This document shows, in pieces, positions 53,069 through 62,054 of a stretch of 64,000 bases of DNA. The DNA comes from SHVZ01 sp041906305 (lineage in GTDB: Bacteria > Pseudomonadota > Alphaproteobacteria > SHVZ01). Under the pieces are notes generated by a model. It saw nothing but the letters and a program-made list of their open reading frames with translations, made no database searches and was not told the origin of the DNA. The position numbers and the translations under genes were made by a program. Numbering within the stretch: position 1 is the stretch's first letter; each line of letters starts with the position of its first letter. Location of the stretch: NCBI GenBank assembly GCA_041906305.1, contig JAYRJL010000008.1, positions 186,001 to 250,000 on the forward strand, in the 5' to 3' direction.

Positions 53069-54177
53069 ACGCGCAGCTCTTCGACCAGATCCGGATTGAG
53101 TGTGATGCCGAGACCTGACGCGGCCGGAAGCTCGCTCGCGTCGCGTGCGTGGTCCGGCAGCCGGCCATTCACCAGGCGGTCGAACAGCGGGGACTCGTCA
53201 TACTGATGCTCGAGCAGGTCGAAGCCATCGAGCGCGGCCGAGGCATGGAGGCTGGCCGCGTGGCAGAACGGCCCGGTCGGGTTGTGCGGCGCGCAGCCGA
53301 CCTTGAAACGCTTGCAGAGCGTGCCCGCCTGCAGCATGCCGGCGAAGCCGCCGATGTACTTGATGTCGGGCATCACGACATCGTAGCAGCCGGCTTCGAG
53401 ATAGGGCATCAGCTCCGCCGGCGAGGTCGACATCTCGAGCCCGGCGAGCTCCATGTCGGCGGCATTGGCGCGCTTCCTCAGGCGCGCGATCGCCGGGATG
53501 GTCGACGCCCCTTCCGGTATCGGACACTCGAACCAGTCGACATCGAGTTCGGCCAGCCGCTCGATCGCGCGTTCGGCCGACGCCTCGGTGAAGCGCCAGT
53601 GACAGTCGACCATGACGCGTGCCGCCGTCCCCACCGCCTCGCGCACGGCCGCCACCCGCGCGATGCCGGCCTCGATCAGCGGCTTGCCGTCCTCGCCGTC
53701 GGCGATCGCCGGATTCAGGTCGTCGAAGGGTGCCACCTTGAAGCGCGTGAAGCCCACCCCGGCGGCATGGCGCGCGCTGGCGGCGAAGCCTTCCGGGCGG
53801 CGGTCGACCGTGCGCCGGTTGATGTTGGCGTAGAGGGGAACAAGCTTCCGTTGCGTCGGGCCCAGCAGCTGCCAGACCGGCTTCCCCTCGCGCTGACCCT
53901 TCAGGTCCCAGAGCGCCTGGTCGAGGGCGCTGGAGACCGAGGCTTCGACCTGGCCGCCATGCGGGACCGGCACCTCCAGCGGCGCCGGCTCGGCCGGACG
54001 ATTGAGGATATAGGGCGAAAGGCGAGCGACCTCGGCGACGAGCTCGGGCTCGCGCGCGTTCAGCGTCGCCTCGCCGATGCCGATCCGCCCATCGCTGTCG
54101 GCGATCGCGACGAAGGTCCAGATGGTCTTCGGGCTGATGCGCAGCGGCACGGCTTCGATGGCGGCGATCCGGCTCAC
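53065..54177 (-). CDS. Enolase superfamily (mandelate racemase/muconate lactonizing) enzyme 2
   Basis: 370 residues. Likely metal ligands are D191 (MVDCHW), E217 (FECPIPE) and E248 (LAGLEM); H298 (APHNP) and K147 (FKVAP) are base candidates. It begins with GTG 54177. It leads the operon with the two UxaA-type genes and probably acts on the same or a related sugar acid. It is only distantly similar to the enzyme encoded 3 kb away. Substrate unknown. Confidence 0.83.
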   Translation of the reverse strand: MSRIAAIEAVPLRISPKTIWTFVAIADSDGRIGIGEATLNAREPELVAEVARLSPYILNRPAEPAPLEVPVPHGGQVEASVSSALDQALWDLKGQREGKPVWQLLGPTQRKLVPLYANINRRTVDRRPEGFAASARHAAGVGFTRFKVAPFDDLNPAIADGEDGKPLIEAGIARVAAVREAVGTAARVMVDCHWRFTEASAERAIERLAELDVDWFECPIPEGASTIPAIARLRKRANAADMELAGLEMSTSPAELMPYLEAGCYDVVMPDIKYIGGFAGMLQAGTLCKRFKVGCAPHNPTGPFCHAASLHASAALDGFDLLEHQYDESPLFDRLVNGRLPDHARDASELPAASGLGITLNPDLVEELRV

Positions 54178-54296
54178 AGCTTCGGTCCTTCGGCTTGGTC
54201 GGGGCGAGTTTAGTGTGTGATAATCAACAGTCGCGCCGCGAGGCGCGGGTCCACGTAAGATACAATGGCGTCAAGGCGCTTCGGGGGAAATCGCAC

Positions 54297-56321
54297 ATGG
54301 CTGGAACCGGCTTCACCGTCACCGAGCGCCGCGCCTATGCCGACGGCAAGATCCTGGGCGACTGCGGTGCCTATGAGCGGATCGTCGGCCGCGCCCAATA
54401 TGCGGTCGACCCGAAGCATCCCGGCAATCGCGACATCACGGACATTCGGTATGCGCCGACCGACAAGGACGGCCTGATCCGATTTTCCGGCGACGTGATG
54501 ATCATCAAGCCGGTCGACATGGAGCGCGGCAACAAGCGGCTGGTCTACGAATACGTCAATCGCGGCAACACCCGCCTCTTCCGCTACAACGACGCCCCGG
54601 CGACCAACGACCCGATCACGCTGGCGGATTCCGGCAACCTGTTCCTGATGCGCCGCGGCTATGTCGCGATGTGGTCGGGCTGGCAGGGCGACCTCTATCC
54701 CGGCAACGGCCGCATGCTGCTGGATGTTCCGGTCGCCCGGGATGGCGAGAAGAAGCTCACCCAGCGGATCGCGACCGAGTTCGTCTGCGATGCGCCGGGT
54801 GTCTACTCGCTGCCGCTCTCCGGATACATCTCGACCCGCTCGAACCCGGCGATCTCGACCGACACCAGGGACGCGGTTCTGACCCGGCGCCGCTATCCCG
54901 ACTCGCCGCGCGAGGTCATCCCCTCGGACAAGTGGCGCTTCGCCCGTTTCGCCGGCATCGGGACTCCGAGCGCCCGCATCGTCGACGAGTTCCGCGGCAA
55001 CGAGCAGATCGTGATGCCGTCGGCGACCGACATCTTCATCGAGGAAGGCTTCAAGGTCGGCTGGATCTACGAGCTCGAATACACCGCCTGCGATCCGCTC
55101 GTGCTGGGCCTCGGCCACGCCGCGGTCCGCGACCTGATTTCGTTCCTTCGCACGGACACCAGCACGGCCAATCCGCTCGCCTGGAACGGCCGCACGGTCG
55201 AGAAGGCCTATGCCTTCGGGCGCTCGCAGACCGGCCGGTCGATCCGCGACTTCCTCTATCGGGGATTCAACGCCGACACCGAGGGCAAGCGCGTGTTCGA
55301 CGCGATGCACAGCCACGTCGCCGGCGCCGGCCTCTTCGACTACAACCGCTTCGGCAACCTGGTGGTCTCCTCCTCGCGCCAGTTCGAGGACCACTACAAT
55401 CCCTCCGACCGCTTCCCCTTCTCCTACGCCAGGACCACCGACCATTTCAGCGGCATGACGGACGCGATCCTGAAGCGCCCGGAGACCGACCCGCTGGTGA
55501 TCCACACCCAGAGCGCCAGCGAGTACTGGGTCCGCCGCGGCTCGCTGGTGCACACGACCACCAGCGGCGAAGACCTGGAGCAGCCGGAGAACGTCCGCAT
55601 CTATGCCTGGCTCTCGACCCAGCACTGGAGCGATCCGATCATCAAGGAGCCGAAGAAGGGCATCCGGGCGAGCTACTTCAACATCGTCCGCACCTCGATG
55701 TTCTTCCGCGGCGTGCTCGACATCATCGACCGCTGGGCGACCTCCGGCATCAAGCCGCCGCCGAGCCGGATCCCGCGCCGATCGGACGGCACGCTGGTCT
55801 CCTTCGAGGAGTGGAAGAAGAGCTTCCCGAAGATCCCGGGCCTTGCCTTGCCGCAGGAGCCGAACCGGCTCGAGTACATGGACTACGGACCCGATTCGGA
55901 CAGAGGCATCGTCAGCCGCCCGCCGAAGGTGATCGACCGGGCCGGCTACACGATCGGCGTGCCCGCGGTCGACGCCGACGGCAACGACCGCGCCGGCGTT
56001 CTGGCGCCGATGGTCCGCGCGCCCTTGGGCACGTATACGGGCTGGAGCCTCCGGGTCCGGCCGAATTCCGCTGGCGTCATGCATCAGATGTACGGCAGCT
56101 ACATACCTCTGCCCGAGACCCAGGAGGAACGCGAGGCGACCGGCGATCCGCGCCTGTCGATTCTCGAACGCTACGGCTCCAAGGAAGGCTATATGAAGGC
56201 CATCGAGGCGGCGGCGCGAGCGCTGGTCGCCGAAGGCTTCATGCTGGAGGAGGACGTCGAGCGTGCGGTCGCCGAAGCGAAGGACTGGAGCCGCCCGCTC
56301 CACGATGTCGGTCTAGAATGA
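54297..56321 (+). CDS. Large alpha/beta-hydrolase-domain protein
   Basis: 674 residues from ATG 54297 (MAGTGFTVTERRAYADG) with GGGGGAAA upstream; no signal peptide. A serine nucleophile elbow appears in FGRSQTGRSIRDF. A hydrophilic N-terminal beta-rich part (about 1-230) precedes the hydrolase-like core. It resembles the family called alpha/beta hydrolase domain-containing protein, whose substrates are unknown. It is divergent from the sugar-acid operon across 119 bp and lies 4 bp before recQ. Confidence 0.7.
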   Translation: MAGTGFTVTERRAYADGKILGDCGAYERIVGRAQYAVDPKHPGNRDITDIRYAPTDKDGLIRFSGDVMIIKPVDMERGNKRLVYEYVNRGNTRLFRYNDAPATNDPITLADSGNLFLMRRGYVAMWSGWQGDLYPGNGRMLLDVPVARDGEKKLTQRIATEFVCDAPGVYSLPLSGYISTRSNPAISTDTRDAVLTRRRYPDSPREVIPSDKWRFARFAGIGTPSARIVDEFRGNEQIVMPSATDIFIEEGFKVGWIYELEYTACDPLVLGLGHAAVRDLISFLRTDTSTANPLAWNGRTVEKAYAFGRSQTGRSIRDFLYRGFNADTEGKRVFDAMHSHVAGAGLFDYNRFGNLVVSSSRQFEDHYNPSDRFPFSYARTTDHFSGMTDAILKRPETDPLVIHTQSASEYWVRRGSLVHTTTSGEDLEQPENVRIYAWLSTQHWSDPIIKEPKKGIRASYFNIVRTSMFFRGVLDIIDRWATSGIKPPPSRIPRRSDGTLVSFEEWKKSFPKIPGLALPQEPNRLEYMDYGPDSDRGIVSRPPKVIDRAGYTIGVPAVDADGNDRAGVLAPMVRAPLGTYTGWSLRVRPNSAGVMHQMYGSYIPLPETQEEREATGDPRLSILERYGSKEGYMKAIEAAARALVAEGFMLEEDVERAVAEAKDWSRPLHDVGLE

Positions 56322-56325
56322 GCCG

Positions 56326-58191
56326 ATGAGCGAACTCGCCGCCGCGCAAGCGGCGTTGAAATCCGTCTTCGGCTTCGATGCGTTCCGGCCCGGCCAGTCG
56401 GAGATCATCGGCGCTCTACTCGACGGCGAGAATGTTCTGGCGGTGATGCCGACCGGGTCCGGCAAGTCGCTCTGCTACCAGCTTCCGGCGCTGCTCCGCC
56501 CCGGCCTCACCGTCGTCGTCTCGCCGCTGATCGCGCTGATGCGCGACCAGGTGCGTCAGCTCCAGCAGCTCGGCGTCGAGGCCGCCGCTCTTAATTCGTC
56601 CATCGAATATGACGAGGCCCGCCGCATCCGCCAGTCGATGCGCGACGGCAAGCTGAAGCTGCTCTATGTGGCGCCCGAGCGCCTGACGCGGCCGGATACG
56701 GTCGAGATGCTGGACGATATCGGCGTCGGCCTGCTCGCCATCGACGAAGCCCACTGCGTCTCGCAATGGGGCCACGACTTCCGGCCCGAATACCTGCGTC
56801 TCGGCGAGATCCGCGAGCAGATCCGCGCCACCCAGACGATCGCGCTGACCGCGACCGCCGACGGGCCGACCCGCGCCGACATCGTCGAGAGGCTGTTCCG
56901 CCTCGCCCCCCGCACCTTCGTCCGCTCCTTCGACCGGCCGAACCTGCACCTGGCGATGCAGCCGAAGGACAATGCGCGCAGGCAGATCGCCGCCTTCCTC
57001 GAATCCCATCGCGGCCAGAGCGGCATCGTCTATTGCGCGTCGCGCAAGAAGACCGAGGAGCTGGCGACCCATCTCGGGCTCGCCGGCTACAAGACGCTGC
57101 CCTATCACGCCGGCATGGCGCAGCAGGACCGCGACGCCAACCAGGACACCTTCATGCAGGAGGACGGCATCGTCATCGTCGCGACCGTCGCCTTCGGCAT
57201 GGGCATCGACAAGCCGGACGTGCGTTTCGTCGCGCATGCCGACCTTCCGGCCAACGTCGAGGCCTACTACCAGGAGATCGGCCGTGCCGGCCGCGACAGC
57301 CTGCCGGCCGACACGATGACCCTCTACGGCCTCGACGACATGCGGCTTCGCCGGCTGCAGATCGAGGAGGGCGAGGCGAGCGAGGCCAGGAAACGCATCG
57401 AGCGCCAGCGCTTCAACGCGCTGGTGGCGCTCTGCGAGTCGCCGCGCTGCCGCCGCCAGACATTGCTGGCCTATTTCGGCGAATCCTCCGAGCCGTGCGG
57501 ACGCTGCGACCTCTGCCAGGGCGACATCGAGGTCTTCGACGGCACGGTCGAGGCGCAGAAGGCGATGTCGGCGATCCTGCGCACCGGCGAACGCTTCGGC
57601 ACCGAGCACATCGTCAACGTGCTGACCGGCAACGCCACCGAGGCGGTCAGGCGCTACGGCCACGACACCTTGAAGACCTTCGGCGTCGGCAAGGACCGCG
57701 ACGCCAATTCCTGGCGCTCGATCCTGCGCCAGATCTACGCCGCCGGCCTGATCTCGCTCGACATCGTCGAGCACGGACGCTGGACGCTGACCGAGCATGG
57801 AAGACGTGTGTTGAGGGGCGAAGAAAAGCTCGAGCTCCGCACCGATGTCGCCAACCGCGCGACCTCCAAGAAGGCCAGGCGCCGCGCGACCGAGACCGCC
57901 GCTATCGCCTCGGGAGGCGCCGATAGTGGCCTGCTGACGGCGCTCAAGGCGCTGCGCACGACCTTGGCCAAGGCCCAGCGCCAGCCGGCCTATGTGATCT
58001 TCCCCGACCGTACGCTGATCGAGCTCGCCTCGCTGAAGCCCACCACCAAGGACCAGCTCGCCGGCGTCCACGGCGTCGGCGAGGCCAAGCTCCGGCGCTA
58101 CGGCACCGCGTTCCTCGACGTGATCCTGCGCCATCGGCTGGCGAATGGAGTTGACGCCGGCGCCGCCTCGGGCTCCGCTTCCGGCAATTGA
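56326..58191 (+). CDS. recQ: ATP-dependent DNA helicase RecQ
   Basis: 621 residues. Walker A MPTGSGKS is at 41-48, DEAH follows near 140, and QEIGRAGRD is motif VI. The RQC zinc site is formed by CESPRC and CGRCDLC; a winged-helix region and HRDC domain (about 530-600, ELASLKPTTKDQLAGVHGVG) complete the full-length protein. It unwinds recombination intermediates. ATG 56326 is 4 bp after the previous gene. Confidence 0.96.
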   Translation: MSELAAAQAALKSVFGFDAFRPGQSEIIGALLDGENVLAVMPTGSGKSLCYQLPALLRPGLTVVVSPLIALMRDQVRQLQQLGVEAAALNSSIEYDEARRIRQSMRDGKLKLLYVAPERLTRPDTVEMLDDIGVGLLAIDEAHCVSQWGHDFRPEYLRLGEIREQIRATQTIALTATADGPTRADIVERLFRLAPRTFVRSFDRPNLHLAMQPKDNARRQIAAFLESHRGQSGIVYCASRKKTEELATHLGLAGYKTLPYHAGMAQQDRDANQDTFMQEDGIVIVATVAFGMGIDKPDVRFVAHADLPANVEAYYQEIGRAGRDSLPADTMTLYGLDDMRLRRLQIEEGEASEARKRIERQRFNALVALCESPRCRRQTLLAYFGESSEPCGRCDLCQGDIEVFDGTVEAQKAMSAILRTGERFGTEHIVNVLTGNATEAVRRYGHDTLKTFGVGKDRDANSWRSILRQIYAAGLISLDIVEHGRWTLTEHGRRVLRGEEKLELRTDVANRATSKKARRRATETAAIASGGADSGLLTALKALRTTLAKAQRQPAYVIFPDRTLIELASLKPTTKDQLAGVHGVGEAKLRRYGTAFLDVILRHRLANGVDAGAASGSASGN

Positions 58192-58205
58192 GAGGAAGGA
58201 CGACG

Positions 58206-58943
58206 ATGCGGAACGACGCGCTCCAGGAAGCCCGGGTCGATCTCGCCGCGATCTGCCGCTGGGCTTACCGCAAGGGCTATCAGAGCGGCGTCGGCAATCA
58301 CTTCAGCCTGATGGTGCCGGGCACCGACGACGAGTTCCTGGTCACGCCGAACGGGCTCTACTGGTCGGAGGTCACGGCCTCCAACCTCGTCCACTGCACC
58401 TTCGACCGGAAGATCATCGAGGGTGAGCACGGCGTCGACGACACCGCGTTCTTCCTGCACGCGCCGGTGCACAAGGCGATCCCGGCCGCCAAATGCGTGC
58501 TCCATACGCACATGCCGAAGGCGACCGCGCTCTGCATGATCAAGGGTGCGAAGGTCGCGCTCGCGCACCAGAGCGCGCTGGGTTACGTCGGCCGCACCGC
58601 CTATGACGAGAACTACGGCGGCCTCGCGCTTTCCTGGGAGGAAGGCACGCGCGTCGCCAAGCTGATGGGGCCGCTGGACCACACGATCATGCTCCGCAAC
58701 CACGGGCCGCTGGTCACCGGCGACACCGCGGCGGAAGCCTGGGTCAGGCTCGAGTTCCTGGAAGAGCTCTGCGGCTGGCAGCTCGACGCGATGAAGACCG
58801 GCTGGGAGCTGCAGGAAGTGCGACCCGAGGTCCATGCCGACGTGCTGGCGCGCGTCGACAAGGGCGGCGCCGGCTACGCGAAGCTGCAGATCGCGGCGAT
58901 GAAGCGCGTGCTCGACCGGGAAGAACCCGACTACAAGAACTAG
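58206..58943 (+). CDS. Class II aldolase/adducin family protein
   Basis: 245 residues. The zinc site is visible as HTHMP (H100, H102) and RNHGPLVTG (His near 164). GNHFSLMVPG near the N-terminus is the phosphate/substrate loop. Family members cleave or epimerise sugar phosphates, or act without phosphate. ATG 58206 follows GGAAGGACGACG. It lies 14 bp after recQ and overlaps the convergent MATE gene by 4 bp. Confidence 0.85.
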   Translation: MRNDALQEARVDLAAICRWAYRKGYQSGVGNHFSLMVPGTDDEFLVTPNGLYWSEVTASNLVHCTFDRKIIEGEHGVDDTAFFLHAPVHKAIPAAKCVLHTHMPKATALCMIKGAKVALAHQSALGYVGRTAYDENYGGLALSWEEGTRVAKLMGPLDHTIMLRNHGPLVTGDTAAEAWVRLEFLEELCGWQLDAMKTGWELQEVRPEVHADVLARVDKGGAGYAKLQIAAMKRVLDREEPDYKN

Positions 58944-60370
58944 GCGCGCCGCCCCCACGAGGCACCGCGGATGGCGAGCGCCGTGGCGACGCCGTAGACC
59001 ACCATCGCGATGCCGACCAGGGCGAACATCGTCCAGGTCTCGGCCTGGATGCTCGCCAGGTACCAGCCGCCTGCCGCGACGACCGCGAGACGCGCCGTGC
59101 CGGCGAGAACCGGTCCCAACACCTTTCCTGCCCCCTGCGCGCAGAAATAGAGGCAGAGGCCGAGCCCGAAGAAGGCATAGGCCGGGCCGCACCAGCGGAG
59201 ATAGGTGGCGGCAGAGCGGAGCACGGCAGGATCGCTCGTGAAGAGCGAGGCCCAGAGGTTCGGCACCAGCGCGCCGACAAGCCCGATCGCGCCCATGATC
59301 GCCGCCGCCGCGATGCCGGCGGTCCAGGTGATGCGGCGGGCCCGCTCGAGGCGGCCGGCGCCGACCGCCATGCCCACCATCGGCACGCAGGCGACGCCGA
59401 TCGCGAAGGTGATCGGGATCAGCAGGAACTCGAGCCGCGTGCCGATGCCGTATCCGGCCAGGGCCTCGGTGCCGAACGCGGAGACCAGCCGGGTCAGGAT
59501 CAGGATGGTCAGCACGGTCTGGAACGAGGAGAGGCAGGCGAGCGCACCGACCTTGAGGATGTCGCCGAAGTGCTCGCCCCTGATCCGGAGCCCCCTGAAA
59601 TCGAGCGGCACGCGGGCTCGGCCCGAGGTCAGGAACCACCAGAGGAACAGCATCGCCGCGACCGCGGCGGCAATCTGGCCGAGCGCCACGCCGGTCATGC
59701 CCAGCTTCGGGAACGGGCCGAGACCGAGACCGAGACCGCCGCCGAGGACGATCTGCGCTCCCGACGAGGCCAGCAGCGTCACCGACGGCAGCCGCATGTT
59801 GCCGCCGGCGCGGATGATCGAGGCGAAGGTGTTGGTGAGCCACATCGCCGTCACGCCGAGGAAGACGATGTTGGAGTAGGCCAGCGCTTCGGCGAGCGCG
59901 TCGCCGCGTCCGCCGAGCAGTCCGTAGATCGCGGGCCCCAGCAGCAGGAAGAGGAGGGTCGAGGCGAGCCCGGCAAGGACGCCGATGAAGACCGCGTGCA
60001 TGGCAAGCGAGCGGGCGCGCTCCGCATCGCCGCTGCCGAGCGCGCGGGCGATCGCGGAAGAAATGCCGCCGCCGACGGCGCCGGCCGACATCATCTGCTG
60101 CAGCATGACCATCGGGAAGACCAGGGCCATGCCGGCGAGCGACGCGGTGCCGAGATATCCCACATAGACGGTCTCGGCGATCGCGACCAGCGCCGCCGCC
60201 ACCATCGCCGCCATGTTGGGAAGGCTGAGCCGCGCCAGCGTCGGGAGAATGGGACCGCTCAGCAGCGGATTGGAGGCGGCGCGTGCCGCGACCGGTGTCG
60301 CATCGTCGGGCATGGATGTCTCCGTCGCCTTATCCTGCATATGCAGATATCTGGAATCGCTCGCGATCAT
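58940..60370 (-). CDS. MATE family efflux transporter (MarR-controlled)
   Basis: 476 residues from ATG 60370, with 12 hydrophobic segments and SLPNMAAMVAAALVAIAETVYVGYLGT early. The ATG overlaps the MarR stop as ATGA. A later ATG at 60313 (MPDDATPVAAR) is possible; a TGCATATGCA-containing palindrome lies just upstream of it. Both the operon context and the palindromes suggest substrate-induced release of MarR. The exported compound is unknown. Confidence 0.87.
   Translation of the reverse strand: MIASDSRYLHMQDKATETSMPDDATPVAARAASNPLLSGPILPTLARLSLPNMAAMVAAALVAIAETVYVGYLGTASLAGMALVFPMVMLQQMMSAGAVGGGISSAIARALGSGDAERARSLAMHAVFIGVLAGLASTLLFLLLGPAIYGLLGGRGDALAEALAYSNIVFLGVTAMWLTNTFASIIRAGGNMRLPSVTLLASSGAQIVLGGGLGLGLGPFPKLGMTGVALGQIAAAVAAMLFLWWFLTSGRARVPLDFRGLRIRGEHFGDILKVGALACLSSFQTVLTILILTRLVSAFGTEALAGYGIGTRLEFLLIPITFAIGVACVPMVGMAVGAGRLERARRITWTAGIAAAAIMGAIGLVGALVPNLWASLFTSDPAVLRSAATYLRWCGPAYAFFGLGLCLYFCAQGAGKVLGPVLAGTARLAVVAAGGWYLASIQAETWTMFALVGIAMVVYGVATALAIRGASWGRRA
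60335..60346. promoter_or_regulatory. Second MarR-type palindrome at the marR/MATE junction
   Basis: CTGCATATGCAG is perfectly self-complementary and shares TGCATATGCA with the palindrome upstream of the marR gene. It lies inside the first codons of the MATE gene if ATG 60370 is used. Confidence 0.45.
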
Positions 60371-60816
60371 GCACTGAGCCTTGCCAGCGCGCCGTCGAGC
60401 GTCGCGTGCAAGGATGCCGTGCCGCTGTCGCCGAGCGCCGTCTGGATCTCGCCCTGTGCCTTCGCCCAGCCGGGCTTGGCCTCCTTGTAGGCGGCGCGGC
60501 CGTCGGCGGTCAGATGCAGCCGCCGAGCGCGGCGGTCCTTGGGGTCAGCGGCGAGAACGACCAGGCGGCGGCGCTCCAGCGGCCGCAGATTTCGCGTCAC
60601 CGTGGTCGGGTCCATGATCAGCTTCTCGGCGAGCTCGCCGATGCCGATGCCGTCGAAGGTGTTGATGTAGGCGAGCAGCCCGAACTGCGTGATCGTCAGG
60701 TCGTAGCGTTCGAGATGGCGGTCGAAGATCTGCGAGACCAGCCGCGCCGCCTTCCGCACGCGCGACGCGGTGCAGAGCGACAGGCCGGAACCGGGCGGAA
60801 CTGCAGCCTCGGGCAT
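60367..60816 (-). CDS. MarR family transcriptional regulator of the MATE gene
   Basis: 149 residues from ATG 60816 (MPEAAVPPGSG). The winged helix spans about 40-110: TITQFGLLAYINTFDGIGIGEL, PTTVTRNLRPLERRRLV, KDRRARRLHLTADG. It most likely represses itself and the overlapping MATE gene. The start at 60852 would put the upstream palindrome inside coding sequence, so 60816 is chosen, though no strong Shine-Dalgarno precedes it. Confidence 0.87.
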   Translation of the reverse strand: MPEAAVPPGSGLSLCTASRVRKAARLVSQIFDRHLERYDLTITQFGLLAYINTFDGIGIGELAEKLIMDPTTVTRNLRPLERRRLVVLAADPKDRRARRLHLTADGRAAYKEAKPGWAKAQGEIQTALGDSGTASLHATLDGALARLSA

Positions 60817-60826
60817 TCTGGGAAAT

Positions 60827-60846
60827 ATAGATGCATATGCATCTAT
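60827..60846. promoter_or_regulatory. 20-bp perfect palindrome upstream of the marR gene, likely operator
   Basis: ATAGATGCAT-ATGCATCTAT is a perfect 20-bp palindrome lying 11 bp before the marR ATG. Size, AT content and place fit a MarR-dimer operator. Confidence 0.75.
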
Positions 60847-60859
60847 TGGCAAGCGGGCG

Positions 60860-61996
60860 TCAGCGCCGGCCGAACAGCAGGGTCAGGTTGATGCGCCGGT
60901 TGGCGTAGCCGGGGCGGAAGCGGAGCGGCTGCGTCGCATGCACGAGCGCGGAGTCGAAGACCACGGCCCGGTTCTGGCGATGCGGGACCTGCACTGCCCG
61001 GGCGCCGGTCTCCCGCACGTGGCGGAGCAGGCGCTGCGGATCGGCGTTGTAGGCGGCGAAGTCCCAGTCGGCCGGCACCGGCTTGTCATAGACGGTGAGG
61101 CCGCCGATCGACGGGTCGGCGCAGGCCTCGTCCGGCGTGACCCAGAAGTTGACGTTGACGCGCGCCGCATCCGCATGCGCGTCGATTCCCTGCAGCGCGG
61201 GATCGTACTTGAATGCCCAGAGCTTGATGAGCGGCAGCTCGCCGATCACCGCGGGCAGCGCCTGCCGCAGCTCCTCGGCGATCTGGAACAGGAGCGGACA
61301 CGCCAACCCGTCCATGGCGTCGGCGCCGATGTAGCCACGCGCGCCGCGCGCATGATCGGTGTCGAACCAGATCGTCGAGTCGAGACAGAAGCGGCGGAGC
61401 GCCGCCAGCGCATCGGCTGTCAGGAGCCCGTCGACGACCGCGACCCGCTCGCGTGCGTAGTGCTCCGCCGTGCCCTGACGATCCCACTCGCCGGCGACCG
61501 CCCGGGGAACCCGCCGGCCGGGATCGAGGTGGATGACGCGGTTGTAGCCTGATGCCAGCCGATGCTGCTGACCGGGCGTGAGCTCGACGACGTGGTTCCC
61601 CGCCGCGCTGCGCGCGACCTCGGCCAGGACTTCGTCGAAGGCCGCTTCGAGCGCGCGCGCGTCGGGAGGCAGCAGACCCGCTTCGGCGAGATGGCGGAGC
61701 TGGTCGCGGTCGTGGCGGAGCTTGAGCGCGCTCGCACGCGTGGTCCTCTCGCTGCCGGGCTTGCCGCCGGGCCGCGGCCACCAGCGCGAGCCCCGACGGT
61801 CGGCGAGCACGCTCAGGCTCGTCGCGTACGCCCCGTCGTAGTCGCGAAGCGCCATCAGTGCCGCCGCCCGACCCTGGCGGGCGACGACGTGGCCAGGATC
61901 CATGGAGAGCACGCGATCGAAGTCGCGGAGCGCCAGGTCGGCGCGGTCGCGCATCGTGTTCTCGAGACCGGCGATGACGAGCGCGCTGGCGTTCAC
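60860..61996 (-). CDS. TPR-containing putative 2-oxoglutarate/Fe(II) oxygenase
   Basis: 378 residues from GTG 61996, which follows GGGGGAGG. Residues about 3-65 form one or two TPR-like helical hairpins. The C-terminal double-stranded beta-helix has the iron triad H274-x-D276 (DAHADAARVNVNFWVTPDE) and H353 (LVHATQPL), with R359 as a candidate 2-oxoglutarate anchor. It probably hydroxylates a protein or small molecule, but no substrate is suggested by the neighbours. It is downstream of the phosphodiesterase gene on the same strand. Confidence 0.75.
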   Translation of the reverse strand: MNASALVIAGLENTMRDRADLALRDFDRVLSMDPGHVVARQGRAAALMALRDYDGAYATSLSVLADRRGSRWWPRPGGKPGSERTTRASALKLRHDRDQLRHLAEAGLLPPDARALEAAFDEVLAEVARSAAGNHVVELTPGQQHRLASGYNRVIHLDPGRRVPRAVAGEWDRQGTAEHYARERVAVVDGLLTADALAALRRFCLDSTIWFDTDHARGARGYIGADAMDGLACPLLFQIAEELRQALPAVIGELPLIKLWAFKYDPALQGIDAHADAARVNVNFWVTPDEACADPSIGGLTVYDKPVPADWDFAAYNADPQRLLRHVRETGARAVQVPHRQNRAVVFDSALVHATQPLRFRPGYANRRINLTLLFGRR

Positions 61997-62054
61997 GCCG
62001 CGATCCTCCCCCGGAGGGAGCATGCGAGGTCCGCGGCGCGCTTACAAGACGAGG

